A DNA stretch of 64,000 nt from Chryseobacterium phocaeense (GCF_900169075.1 NZ_LT827015.1:2310158-2374157), one strand, 5' to 3'. Positions 25,508 to 33,715 are shown, numbered from the stretch's first letter. The notes: generated by a model not told the origin, from the letters alone. Numbers and translations are program-made.

Positions 25508-25672
25508 TTATTTTGATTTTTTCATGTTTAAAACTCTTTGCTTGAGCTTTGAAGACGGTTTTTCAATGACAAAACGATAGAAAAACCCAGTGAAAAGACA
25601 TGCTGCCAGACAGATCAGCAGACAGATAGTATCTGATGTTTCCAGTGATGAACTGGTAAGGAAGATATTTCG
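25508..25672 (-). pseudogene. Remnant: C-terminal end of an acyltransferase-3 membrane protein
   Basis: A 54-codon open frame without a start reads ...ICLLICLAACLFTGFFYRF followed by VIEKPSSKLKQ. A final membrane helix followed by (F/Y)-x-x-(V/I)-E-(K/R)-P is the characteristic end of OafA/YrhL-type acyltransferase-3 proteins. Everything upstream of this last helix is gone, so only a tail remains. It overlaps, in another frame, the truncated acetyltransferase fragment at 25563-25823, which suggests a deletion that joined two neighbouring genes. Family call is by motif memory and moderately sure. Confidence 0.5.
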
Positions 25673-25823
25673 TTACTTCCGGATCTTCAAAAAGATCACA
25701 AAAAAGGTTTTGTTCTTCGGGTGAAAACCGACGAATGATAAAGTCGTTGTCCTGATGGAGTATATTCATATTAAAGGTGTTCATAAAGGAAGTAAAAATA
25801 CAAATTTTAGTACCGGGCAACAA
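25563..25823 (-). pseudogene. Remnant: N-terminal fragment of a GNAT acetyltransferase
   Basis: An 86-codon frame whose first part, NDFIIRRFSPEEQ and LFEDPEVTKYLPY, is the usual N terminus of ribosomal-protein-type GNAT acetyltransferases. The acetyl-CoA-binding half is missing. From about residue 57 the frame runs out of phase through the acyltransferase-3 tail. The product is about half the family length of roughly 170 residues and is unlikely to work. Probably a decayed gene. Confidence 0.5.
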
Positions 25824-26222
25824 TAAGAAAACAGGATTAGCCGTTTATATTTCCGGCAGGAAGATGATCAGAAAGCACATGAGTCCGGAAAACTCTGACC
25901 GCGAAGACTGACATTAAATTTATATTAAAAAATAATCCGGGTAAAAAAATTAGCATCTGTAAATTAATACATTACGTTCATGGAAAATTTCATCCGATTC
26001 ACCGGGTTTTTTCTGAAATTTAAAACGATGTATTTCCCAAAAGAATATAAAAAATTAATTTACAAGCATTTGTATATTCAGTGAGATGCATAACATCAGC
26101 CCGGCAGCCATTATGGATATTAAAAAAAAGTATTACTTTTGCTTGAAATAATAAATTGTTTTCAAGCATTTTTATTACTAATTTTAGTACACCAATTTTG
26201 TAAAACATTAAAATCCCTTCCA
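25824..26222. other. Non-coding gap
   Basis: About 400 bases with no convincing gene on either strand. It lies upstream of the small secreted protein at 26223 and downstream-opposite to the acetyltransferase remnant. The only signal I see is a -7-like box at 26134. Confidence 0.4.
26134..26141 (+). promoter_or_regulatory. Candidate -7 box TACTTTTG
   Basis: Matches TAnnTTTG and would start a transcript about 75 bases before the ATG at 26223. No clear -33 TTG. Confidence 0.38.
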
Positions 26223-26792
26223 ATGAGAAAAATAATTCTACTCATTACATGTATGTTCGGTATTTCAGTTTTCTCACAGATCAAAGTGTTGAAAAATGAA
26301 AGCCTGGTGGAAATTGGCAAAGATAATTCTGTAGGTTTATATAAAAAAGAGGATAAATTTACCATCAACTACCAGGACCTTAACACAAGTAACCTGAATA
26401 CCATACGATCTTTTTCATTTCAAAACCTGGACGGGGATGTTTCCGGCCTGTACAAGCTGATTACAGACGGCTTTGTAACTACGCCCGATGAGAATGTAGT
26501 CCTGGAGCTTCCTAATGATATCATTGAACTTCATTTTGAGAAAAACTATGGCCAGCCAACGATGCAGTTTATCCAGTATATCAATAAAAACCGTAAATAC
26601 GTAGGAAAATCCCAGTTTCTGAATCAAAAACAGGTTGAAAAGATATTCGGAAAAACCAACGGAAAATCTGCAATGTATGAGAAACCATCCACCATTCAGC
26701 AGATCAATGGTAACAAATCAACTTCAAAACAGGCTAACAATACTACCCCAGCCTCCGGAGGCGCCGGTAAGAATAAAAAATCAAGAAAATAA
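26223..26792 (+). CDS. Secreted protein of unknown function
   Basis: 189 residues from the ATG at 26223. This start gives a clean signal peptide, MRKIILLITCMFGISVFSQ, with a cleavable FSQ end typical of Flavobacteria; the longer frame adds a second hydrophobic stretch with no role. The mature part is mixed alpha/beta (VEIGKDNSVGLYKKEDKFTINYQ, VVLELPNDIIELHFEKNYG), ending in a low-complexity Lys/Ser/Thr/Asn-rich tail (ASGGAGKNKKSRK). No family recognised. It is followed by a hairpin and then the GldA-like ATPase gene. Confidence 0.75.
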   Translation: MRKIILLITCMFGISVFSQIKVLKNESLVEIGKDNSVGLYKKEDKFTINYQDLNTSNLNTIRSFSFQNLDGDVSGLYKLITDGFVTTPDENVVLELPNDIIELHFEKNYGQPTMQFIQYINKNRKYVGKSQFLNQKQVEKIFGKTNGKSAMYEKPSTIQQINGNKSTSKQANNTTPASGGAGKNKKSRK

Positions 26793-26815
26793 TACGATTA
26801 TTTTTCAATAATATT

Positions 26816-26841
26816 AAAACTCATTCATCCGGATGAGTTTT
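26816..26841 (+). terminator. Terminator after the secreted protein gene
   Basis: AAAACTCAT ... ATGAGTTTT inverted repeat (8-base loop, itself part of a TCATCC/GGATGA palindrome) followed by a T-rich run. It lies 24 bases after the stop codon at 26792. Confidence 0.7.
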
Positions 26842-26848
26842 TTATTTT

Positions 26849-26856
26849 TATTTTTG
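26849..26856 (+). promoter_or_regulatory. Candidate -7 box TATTTTTG
   Basis: Matches TAnnTTTG, 20 bases before the ATG of the ABC ATPase gene and just after a terminator hairpin. Confidence 0.4.
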
Positions 26857-26875
26857 CAGAAAGACATTAAGAATT

Positions 26876-27577
26876 ATGCCGCTTCAGATCATCAATTTGA
26901 CCAAAAAATTTGGGGAACAGACTGCTTTAAACCAAATCAATATTTCCATTGATAAAAATGAAATCATAGGTCTTCTGGGACCGAACGGTGCCGGGAAATC
27001 CACGCTGATGAAATCTATTGTCGGGGCACTTAAAATTGATGAGGGTGAAATTATTTTTAATGGGATGAATATTGCGGAAAACGAAATTGAAAGCAAGAAG
27101 AAAATAGGTTTCTTACCTGAAAACAATCCGCTGTACATGGAAATGTACATTAAGGAATATCTTCAGTTTGTGGCCAACATCCATAAAATTCCGTCTACCC
27201 GAGTGGATGAAGTGATCGAGCTTGTAGGCATCACGCCCGAAAAATCGAAAAAGATCGGCCAGCTGTCAAAAGGATATAAGCAAAGAGTTGGACTTGCACA
27301 GGCCATTATTCACCAACCGGATCTGTTAATCCTTGATGAACCTACCAACGGGCTTGATCCTAACCAGATTATTGAGATCAGAAATGTGGTGAAGGAAATC
27401 GGTCAGCAGAAAACGGTGCTGCTTTCCACCCACATCATGCAGGAAGTGGAAGCTTTGTGTTCACGTGTTATCCTGATCCACAAAGGAAATATTCTTCAGG
27501 ACTGCCTTATTGATGAGTTTAAAGGCAGATTCAACAGTCTGGAGGAAGCTTTTGCAAGTTATACGGCTGTTTCTTAA
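26876..27577 (+). CDS. ABC transporter ATP-binding protein, GldA-like
   Basis: A 233-residue ABC ATPase. Walker A is GPNGAGKST, the signature is LSKGYKQRVGLAQA, Walker B is LLILDEPTNGLDPNQ, and the switch His is in LLSTHIMQEVEAL. The stretches IGFLPENNPLYMEMYIKEYLQF and DPNQIIEIRNVVKEIG are very like GldA, the gliding-motility/T9SS-associated ATPase of Flavobacteria. GldA proteins are nearer 300 residues, so this one lacks the usual C-terminal extension. No permease (GldF/GldG) gene adjoins it. It likely energises an ABC-2 exporter encoded elsewhere. GldA identity is likely but not certain, so no symbol is given. Confidence 0.88.
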   Translation: MPLQIINLTKKFGEQTALNQINISIDKNEIIGLLGPNGAGKSTLMKSIVGALKIDEGEIIFNGMNIAENEIESKKKIGFLPENNPLYMEMYIKEYLQFVANIHKIPSTRVDEVIELVGITPEKSKKIGQLSKGYKQRVGLAQAIIHQPDLLILDEPTNGLDPNQIIEIRNVVKEIGQQKTVLLSTHIMQEVEALCSRVILIHKGNILQDCLIDEFKGRFNSLEEAFASYTAVS

Positions 27578-27595
27578 CGTGTTATCAAATGGCGT

Positions 27596-27603
27596 TATAT
27601 TTG
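27596..27603 (+). promoter_or_regulatory. Candidate -7 box TATATTTG
   Basis: Matches TAnnTTTG, 33 bases before the ATG at 27636; no clear -33 TTG. Confidence 0.38.
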
Positions 27604-27635
27604 ATGTTGTAGATTCAACCTAAAAACTCATTAAA

Positions 27636-28070
27636 ATGATCAAAAAGGCTTTAACCGCTATATTCTGCATCAGTCAGTTTACCTTTGCTTTTGCAGCTGA
27701 AAGACCATCTGTGATCACTACATCTGTTGAAGTTCAACCTTTTCAGCAGGTGCCCAAAACAGTAATCATCAAAACCAAAAAATTCAAGATCAGAATTGAC
27801 AAGCAACCTAACGGAAAATACCTGTACCAGTCCTGGGCTGCCAACACTAAAATCACTTCAAAACCAAATATGATCATCAGTGATGGTGAGCTTGTTCCGG
27901 ACGGTTCAGGGGGAAATTATTATTTCCGATTCCTGAATAACGGCTATACCTATGAAGTATGGAGGAATTACCTTACAGATTCAGCGTCGAAGGCTCCTTA
28001 TACTTTGAGCGTAACGGATGAAAATGATAAACAGATTGTCAATCAGGACGGATTTGTGGTGAAACAGTAA
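27636..28070 (+). CDS. Secreted protein of unknown function
   Basis: 144 residues with a clear signal peptide (MIKKALTAIFCISQFTFAFA, cleavage near AFA-AE). The mature protein is beta-rich with conserved-looking aromatic turns (KYLYQSWAA, NYYFRFLNNGYTYEVWRNYL) and ends in DGFVVKQ. No domain recognised. It has its own candidate promoter and is followed by a broken gene, so it is probably monocistronic. Its site of action is the periplasm or cell surface. Confidence 0.78.
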   Translation: MIKKALTAIFCISQFTFAFAAERPSVITTSVEVQPFQQVPKTVIIKTKKFKIRIDKQPNGKYLYQSWAANTKITSKPNMIISDGELVPDGSGGNYYFRFLNNGYTYEVWRNYLTDSASKAPYTLSVTDENDKQIVNQDGFVVKQ

Positions 28071-28153
28071 CCCAATCAACCTTAGTATTTTCTATTTGCA
28101 CAAACAGAACGATTGAAAAAACAATCGATCAGTAAACACATGTGTCTTAATAA

Positions 28154-28404
28154 CATGCTTTGGGTTTAAGCCTTGAAAAAGTTCAGGCTACAGCTGTATT
28201 CACCGGTTTTTATGTCTTGATTCCTCTTCTCATCACCAAGGCGACTTATTTCTTTGGAAAATCCGCCTTGAATACTTATATGCAGGATCACTTTCAGGCA
28301 AATTCTGGATGTACAGCTACATCAGCATAGGCTGTTTATTGTTTATGATCGGTTATATTAACATCGTAAAAGAGCAAGTTGGAAAAAATAAGAAGAAGAA
28401 ATAA
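28154..28404 (+). pseudogene. Frameshifted remnant of a small membrane protein
   Basis: Between two intact genes two successive frames encode hydrophobic segments that fit one another. The first reads KVQATAVFTGFYVLIPLLITKA..YFFGKSALNT and runs to a stop at about 28330. The second, in another frame, reads SGKFWMYSYISIGCLLFMIGYI followed by a lysine-rich tail and a stop at 28402-28404. A frameshift near 28280-28300 would join them into a two-helix protein end. There is no good start codon: an in-frame stop lies at 28151. Family unknown. A sequencing error is possible but would not restore the missing N terminus. Confidence 0.4.
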
Positions 28405-28485
28405 ACTGCAAAACAGCATTGAGATGTACTCTGAATTCCGGGATAAACCGTTATTTAAAACCAGAAACCATCCGAAAAATTTGTC

Positions 28486-29286
28486 TTATGAACCAAGCTG
28501 TTTCAGCTGTGAACGGAAAATGCTTGCTTCATAGCTTTCTTCCGCGGCTTTATAACCAATATTGAAAATCTCTTCCAGACGGTCTTTCCTGCGTTCAAAA
28601 GTTCCGTAAGAAGATAGCTTCTGAGATGATATAAACCAGTCACAGTAATCGAATTTTCCTTTTTCGACCCTGTATGACAGAAGATCGTAAGAGCGGGAAA
28701 CAATGGCTTTAATGGTCTTGAGATCTTTAATTTCAATATCATGCGGCGGGGAAACAAAAACCCCGATCAGCTTATCGCATTCTTCCCGTATAATGTCTGC
28801 AGGGAAATTATTAAGAACTCCCCCGTCACAATACATTTCATCATCAATAATATATGGCGTGGTCACTCCGGGAATGGAGCATGATGCAATAATGGCATCC
28901 ACCACCTCAAAGTTTTCGTCAAAAATTTTCTGGGTTCCGGAAACAAGCTCTGTTGCTACAATTTTCACCTCCTTGTTCAGATCTCCCAGTTTCATATCAT
29001 GAAAAATAGGCTTCAGATAATTCCTGAAAATCACGGAAGAAACCAAACCCGGTTGATTGAACGTAAAATGTTTCCAGTTGAAAAAATAAACCGAATTAAA
29101 AAACTCCAGGATCTCATCCGGTGTTTTCCCAACGGCATAAAGACATCCTACAATAGATCCCGCACTGCAGCAGGACAAAACCTCTACATCGATCTTTTTT
29201 TCGTTCAAGAATTTTAAAACTCCTGCATGGGCGATCCCTTTGGTACCGCCTCCTGACAAAACCAGTCCTGTTCTCTCAAAATTCAT
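28486..29286 (-). CDS. Patatin-like phospholipase family protein
   Basis: A 266-residue bacterial patatin (RssA/YchK type). Seen: the oxyanion loop GLVLSGGGTKGIAHAGVL at the N terminus, the nucleophile Ser41 in CCSAGS, and the catalytic-dyad Asp in YCDGGVLNNFP. These enzymes hydrolyse acyl groups from phospholipids or related lipids, usually in the cytoplasm or at the inner face of the membrane. The usual G-x-S-x-G elbow has its first Gly replaced by Cys39, which is uncommon though the rest of the elbow is intact. Monocistronic. A function in membrane lipid turnover is inferred from the family. Confidence 0.9.
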   Translation of the reverse strand: MNFERTGLVLSGGGTKGIAHAGVLKFLNEKKIDVEVLSCCSAGSIVGCLYAVGKTPDEILEFFNSVYFFNWKHFTFNQPGLVSSVIFRNYLKPIFHDMKLGDLNKEVKIVATELVSGTQKIFDENFEVVDAIIASCSIPGVTTPYIIDDEMYCDGGVLNNFPADIIREECDKLIGVFVSPPHDIEIKDLKTIKAIVSRSYDLLSYRVEKGKFDYCDWFISSQKLSSYGTFERRKDRLEEIFNIGYKAAEESYEASIFRSQLKQLGS

Positions 29287-29404
29287 AGAATAAATGTATG
29301 AAAACAGGGCGAGAAAATAAGGTTAATTTTCATAAATATAGCGAATTTAGACTTATTTTAATCTGAGTATGGTTGAAAAAGTTAAGATTAAGGGGATGGA
29401 AGAT

Positions 29405-29485
29405 GGATGGAAGTTAATATCAGATCATAATTAAAACAGTCCTGTTTTATTTAAAACATCAATATATCTTCCCTCTTCCAGCTTC
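29405..29485. repeat. Dispersed repeat R1, copy 1
   Basis: About 80 bases sharing GGATGGAAGTTAATATCAGA, then TAATTAAAA, then TTTTATTTAAAA, then CTCTTCCAGCTTC-type ends with the copy at 32341-32430. Its right end lies inside the DUF2306 gene and encodes that protein's last nine codons and stop. Confidence 0.75.
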
Positions 29486-30094
29486 ACTCCTCCCTACACT
29501 AAGATATTTATTGATAAAATAGGCTGCAAAAAGGTTTGGAATCCAGCATAACCACGCTACCGCCAGATAAGAATTTTCAGGATCCCCGGTCCAGGATTTC
29601 AGTAACGGATACCATAATCTCAGCGTAACGGCAGCAAAAGTACTGGCATAGCTGTACACCATCAGGTGTTGATGCCTTTGAATATTCCCTTTTTTCACAT
29701 TCAGGACAGAAGAAACGGTGGTGATCAGCCAAATACAGCTTAAACAGATAAATCCTAAGGATGAAATAATCCCGCCGTTGGCATACAGACCTATATAAAT
29801 CCCGGATATTGAGCTGATCAGAACAGAAAAAACATACACCTTCCCTATTACCCGGTGAACAGCAGGGTATTTATTCCGGAATTTCGGTCCGAATTGCCTC
29901 CATCCGATAAACAATGCCAATCCTCCAAAAATAATATGCAGGAAGAATGAAATCCTCCAGATCAGGTTTTGCACCACTTCCGGAACCTTCGTACCCAGAA
30001 AAGTATTTTTATGCTCAACAAAAACATAGATCAGGGGATAGGCACCAATTATTAATGCCAATACACAAATGATCACAAAAAGAAAATTTTTCAT
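29459..30094 (-). CDS. DUF2306 family membrane protein
   Basis: A 211-residue membrane protein of the DUF2306 type. It has about six hydrophobic helices, with the family-like blocks WRISFFLHIIFGGLALFIGWRQF, HRVIGKVYVFSVLISSISGIYIGLYANGG and the histidine-rich loop KKGNIQRHQHLMVYSYA. Conserved His residues suggest a cytochrome- or metal-binding membrane protein, but the family has no assigned function. The last nine residues (EAGRGKIY and neighbours) are encoded by dispersed repeat R1, so the native C terminus may have been replaced. Monocistronic. Confidence 0.85.
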   Translation of the reverse strand: MKNFLFVIICVLALIIGAYPLIYVFVEHKNTFLGTKVPEVVQNLIWRISFFLHIIFGGLALFIGWRQFGPKFRNKYPAVHRVIGKVYVFSVLISSISGIYIGLYANGGIISSLGFICLSCIWLITTVSSVLNVKKGNIQRHQHLMVYSYASTFAAVTLRLWYPLLKSWTGDPENSYLAVAWLCWIPNLFAAYFINKYLSVGRSEAGRGKIY

Positions 30095-30294
30095 AAAGTC
30101 ACCTCATTAAAGTTTCCCCAAAAGTGAGAAATAGATGAGGTTCAAATGTTCCAAAATGAAAGGTGGCACAAATTTCAGTGGTTCTTTTCTGCCTGTACAT
30201 GGCATTTTTATGTTTTAAAACCTGGACCTGCGTTATGACAGATCCGGGTTTAATGTCTTAAAAAAGTCTTCGGGCCAGATGTCCAAATTTGTTT

Positions 30295-32235
30295 TTATTT
30301 AAGCAGATATTCCTGCATAAACCTGATGGTTGCCAAACGCTGGAAGTCTACATTCTCTTTCTTTCTGAATCCGTGGCCTTCATTTTTAGCTTCAAGATAC
30401 CACACTGTTTTTCCCTGGGCTTTCAGCTTATCTCTCATCTGAACAGCTTCCGTAACAGGAACTCTCGGATCATTTGTTCCCTGAATGATAAACATTGGCT
30501 TTTTAATTTTGTCTATATTATTCAGAGGGGCAATTTTCGTGAAAAATTCAGCCATTTTAGGAATTCTTTCATCACCATACTCTACTCTTCGCAGGTCTCT
30601 CCGGTATTCTTCCGTATTTTTAAGGAAAGTATTGAAATCTGAGATTCCCACGATATCTACGGAACATCTGATCTTATCCGCATATTCATACGCCGTGGCC
30701 AGCGTCATGAATCCGCCGTAGCTTCCTCCCATGATCATAATCCTGTCCTTATCCAGTTCCGGCTGTTTGGCGATCCAGTCTAATAAAGCTCCGATATCTT
30801 TCACGGAATTCATCCTCAGATCCCAGTTATCGGCAGCAATAAACGTCTTTCCAAAGCCGGATGATCCTCTTACATTGGGATAAATCATCGCAATTCCCAT
30901 TTCATTGGTAAAATAGTTCGATGAGCCGATAGAAGATGCCATCGACTGGCCTTCAGGACCTCCGTGAATAGAGATGATCACCGGTCTTTTTCCTGTAAAC
31001 TTAGATGCAGCAGGATAGTAGAATCCTGTGATCTTCATTTTATCAAAACTGTTCCATGCTATCAGCTTGGGAACAGCCATATCTGCCGGCTGCATTTCGC
31101 CCTGCTCGCTTTCTGTCCATCTTTCGATATTGTGGCTGGCCATATCCATTCTGTAAACATCTGCTCCTGAATTGGCCGCTGAACTCGAAAAATAAAGGGA
31201 TTTCCCATCATTCGAAAAACTCACTCCGCCAATCAGTCCGGTTGGGATCTGGCTTATCTGGGTATATTTTCCTGTGGCTGTATCCATCATATACATCTTG
31301 TTGATTCCGCTTTCATTGGTAACAAAGGCCAGCCTGGAATGGTCTTTGGAAACTTCATAATCCTCCACATTCCACGGAATAGCAGAGGTCAGGTATTCTA
31401 TTTTCTTTGTTTTTATATTCAAAACGGCCAGTCTGGTGAATTCATTATCCCGGTCCGTCAGGTAGAAGATTTCATCATTATTTTTCCCGAAATCTGCGTG
31501 AACCTGTACCACTCCTTTTTCTTTACGGTCTGTGATGGGTTCCAGCTTTTTGGTTTCCAGATCATAGATGTACAGATAAGAATCATTGGCGGAAACATAT
31601 TCTGAGATCAGAAGCTTTTTACCATCATCGGAAAGATCAGAGATCCCCCAGCCGCCGCCTTTCACTTCCAGGATCAGCTGTGTATCTTCCGGCTTTAAGG
31701 GGTTCATATAATATATATCCCTATCGCCTCCGTTTCTTTTGGTGGATGAAAAATAAAATCCTGAGCCGTCTTTTTTCCAGGTTACTCCACCATTCTGAGA
31801 CCTTCCTCCATCGGTAAGAAGTTTGGATTCAAGGGTTTTCAGATCAAGCTTATACAGCTGCCCGAATTCATTTCCTCCTGTATCCTTCGTGTAGATCAGG
31901 TATTCTCCTTTTACCGGCTCATAAGAAGCATTGCTGACAGGTTCATCAAAAAAGGTAATCTGTTTTCTTGCACCCATGGGTACAGAGATCTTGTGAAGCT
32001 GATTGGTAGACGCAAAACGGGTAACCGCAATGATTTCCTTACCATTCGGGTGGACGCCTGCAAGGCCGGCATTCCTACTTTCAGAATACTTTTTAAGGGC
32101 CTGGTTCAGGCTTTTGGGAATAGGCAGGATATTTTCTGCAATAAGATTTTCATTGGGAGTGATCACCTCACTTTTCCCTTGTGCAGAAAGCATTCCGGCC
32201 AGTAAAAAAGCAAGAACAGTATATTTGTTTTTCAT
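30295..32235 (-). CDS. S9 family peptidase (prolyl oligopeptidase type), secreted
   Basis: A 646-residue secreted serine peptidase. Signal peptide MKNKYTVLAFLLAGMLSAQG. The N-terminal two thirds form a beta-propeller of WD40/PD40-like repeats (for example DGKKLLISEYVSANDSYLYIYDL, KDGSGFYFSSTKRNGGDRDIYYM). The C-terminal third is the alpha/beta-hydrolase domain with catalytic Ser in GGSYGGFM, Asp in GTNDPRVPVTEA and His in EGHGFRKKEN. The RPVIISIHGGPEGQ oxyanion motif is present. It probably trims proline-containing or other oligopeptides in the periplasm. Length fits the family. Monocistronic. Confidence 0.93.
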   Translation of the reverse strand: MKNKYTVLAFLLAGMLSAQGKSEVITPNENLIAENILPIPKSLNQALKKYSESRNAGLAGVHPNGKEIIAVTRFASTNQLHKISVPMGARKQITFFDEPVSNASYEPVKGEYLIYTKDTGGNEFGQLYKLDLKTLESKLLTDGGRSQNGGVTWKKDGSGFYFSSTKRNGGDRDIYYMNPLKPEDTQLILEVKGGGWGISDLSDDGKKLLISEYVSANDSYLYIYDLETKKLEPITDRKEKGVVQVHADFGKNNDEIFYLTDRDNEFTRLAVLNIKTKKIEYLTSAIPWNVEDYEVSKDHSRLAFVTNESGINKMYMMDTATGKYTQISQIPTGLIGGVSFSNDGKSLYFSSSAANSGADVYRMDMASHNIERWTESEQGEMQPADMAVPKLIAWNSFDKMKITGFYYPAASKFTGKRPVIISIHGGPEGQSMASSIGSSNYFTNEMGIAMIYPNVRGSSGFGKTFIAADNWDLRMNSVKDIGALLDWIAKQPELDKDRIMIMGGSYGGFMTLATAYEYADKIRCSVDIVGISDFNTFLKNTEEYRRDLRRVEYGDERIPKMAEFFTKIAPLNNIDKIKKPMFIIQGTNDPRVPVTEAVQMRDKLKAQGKTVWYLEAKNEGHGFRKKENVDFQRLATIRFMQEYLLK

Positions 32236-32317
32236 GTTTACAATTTTTGACTGAATTTACAAAAAAACCACAGAAGGAAATCTATGGTATTAATTTTACT
32301 GAAAATATAGAAATGGA

Positions 32318-32430
32318 GAAGCTGGAAGTTGGAAGAAGGAGGATGGAAGTTAATATCAGATCGGTAATTAAAAATAATCTCACTTTTATTTAAAAACCCC
32401 AATATCTCCCTTCTTCCTTCTTCCAGCTTC
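32318..32430. repeat. Dispersed repeat R1, copy 2, MITE-like with inverted ends
   Basis: Ends are near-perfect inverted repeats of about 23 bases: GAAGCTGGAAGTTGGAAGAA at 32318 onward and its complement ending CTTCCAGCTTC at 32430. The inner part matches copy 1 at 29405-29485. It fills most of the gap between the S9 peptidase and the next gene. No coding capacity; size and inverted ends recall a miniature non-autonomous element. Confidence 0.7.
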
Positions 32431-32440
32431 CTATCTATCA

Positions 32441-33052
32441 TTACTTTTTGTCGTATCGTTCCAGGATCTTTACTAAATCACTATCCTCAGCCATAATATC
32501 TATCATTGATGAAAGATCGGAATAGGCTCCGAACAATTCTTTCAGCTGCGGTTTTACTCCCGGTGCCTTAAAAAAAATTTCGGTGATGGTTTTATCTTTC
32601 CGCATGATGAGATAGTCCCTGTTTTTGGTTTCATAGGTATAAATTGGACCCGTGTAGAAGCTTTTTCTGTACCATTGTGTCTTACGCCCGCTATACATCA
32701 CCTGAAGCAGCCCTGATTCTTTGGAAAGAACAGATCTGGCATTGACAAACCTTCTTCTGACATTTTTCAGGTCTTTCATTTCCAGATATTGAATATTATT
32801 TTCTTCCACTTTTATTTTTTTATCTGAAGGATCCAGAACGGTGATCTGGCGGATATAAGTGGCCGGAGAAAACTCGTCGTTATCATACAAGCCAATATTC
32901 AGGATTTTTGTTTTTATGGTATCCTTCGAGTTTTTCAGAACATATTTTGCAGGAAAATAGGTTTCTTTAAACATCTTTTCTTTCTGGGAAAATAGAAAAC
33001 TGAAACAGAGGGAAAGCAGTAATACAATAGTTTTTTTCATAAGTATTTTCAT
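32441..33052 (-). CDS. Secreted protein of unknown function
   Basis: 203 residues with a signal peptide, KKTIVLLLSLCFSFLFSQ. Two starts are possible: 33052 or, more naturally for the leader, the ATG at 33040 (MKKTIV). The first abuts the T-run of an upstream terminator and leaves no room for a leader. The mature protein is basic and mixed alpha/beta (TYIRQITVLDPSDKKIKVEENNIQYLEMKDL, YSGRKTQWYRKSFYTGPIYTYET). No family recognised. It ends 10 bases from repeat R1 copy 2. Confidence 0.75.
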   Translation of the reverse strand: MKILMKKTIVLLLSLCFSFLFSQKEKMFKETYFPAKYVLKNSKDTIKTKILNIGLYDNDEFSPATYIRQITVLDPSDKKIKVEENNIQYLEMKDLKNVRRRFVNARSVLSKESGLLQVMYSGRKTQWYRKSFYTGPIYTYETKNRDYLIMRKDKTITEIFFKAPGVKPQLKELFGAYSDLSSMIDIMAEDSDLVKILERYDKK

Positions 33053-33079
33053 AAAAAAAGCCCGGAACGAATCCGGACT
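33053..33079 (-). terminator. Terminator after the PH-domain protein gene
   Basis: On the minus strand AGTCCGGA-TTCG-TTCCGGGCT forms a stem with a short loop followed by seven T's. The T-run ends at the ATG of the next gene (33052), so the two genes are not simply co-transcribed. Confidence 0.75.
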
Positions 33080-33100
33080 TTAAATATAGGTATTAATATT

Positions 33101-33715
33101 CTAGTTATTAATATACTTTTCAAAAATCGCTGAAAAGTCTTTCTGATTGTACTTTTCGTAGCTGTTCTTTGACCAGTTGAACACATATTCATTCACATTC
33201 TGCAGTTCCTGGCTTTTGGATACATTTTCCTGTTTTCCGGAAGCTACCGTACTGATCGCTTTCTGAAGGCTGTCTACAGAAAACCCTAAAAGCGACTGGT
33301 TGTGATGAACTTCCTGCTGAATGGCCAGAAGAGCTTTGTAAAGATCTTTTAACTGATCAATCTGGCCCTTGCTTACGCTGATCATCAGAGGAACATTTCC
33401 TATATGGAATGAAATTTCCACGTCAAGGTCTATGGTTCCCGCAGTTTGCAGGGCAATATTTGAAAACGGAAACTGATAATATTCGTATCTTCTTAAAATC
33501 CTTTTTTTATCCAGAGCGCTGGCTCCGTCGATATGAATCAAAGCTCTGTTGGTAAAGCAGTATTCATCTCTTTTAGATTTAATCAGGAAGAAAATCTTCT
33601 CACGGTCTTCAGACAGGATGTAATCATCTGAATCTACCTTGTCATAATCGTGAGCAGGAATAATTTTCCCGATATCTCCAAGTCCTAAGGCTTCTGCGGC
33701 AAGTTTTTTAAACAT
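33101..33715 (-). CDS. PH (YvbH-like) domain-containing protein
   Basis: A 204-residue cytosolic protein of the bacterial pleckstrin-homology type. The N-terminal 120 residues show the run of beta strands expected (EKIFFLIKSKRDEYCFTNRALIHIDG, RRYEYYQFPFSNIALQTAG, DLDVEISFHIGNVPLMISVSKG), and the rest is helical (IDQLKDLYKALLAIQQEV). Such proteins often lie at membranes or act as scaffold subunits; none has a firm role. It lies 27 bases downstream of the dihydrolipoyl dehydrogenase gene and is probably co-transcribed with it, ending at the hairpin at 33053. Confidence 0.78.
   Translation of the reverse strand: MFKKLAAEALGLGDIGKIIPAHDYDKVDSDDYILSEDREKIFFLIKSKRDEYCFTNRALIHIDGASALDKKRILRRYEYYQFPFSNIALQTAGTIDLDVEISFHIGNVPLMISVSKGQIDQLKDLYKALLAIQQEVHHNQSLLGFSVDSLQKAISTVASGKQENVSKSQELQNVNEYVFNWSKNSYEKYNQKDFSAIFEKYINN

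Noticed and set aside
32318..32430. Long inverted repeat read as a simple terminator
   Set aside because: The loop is about 65 bases, there is no T-run and the core is shared with another locus, so a repeat element explains it better.
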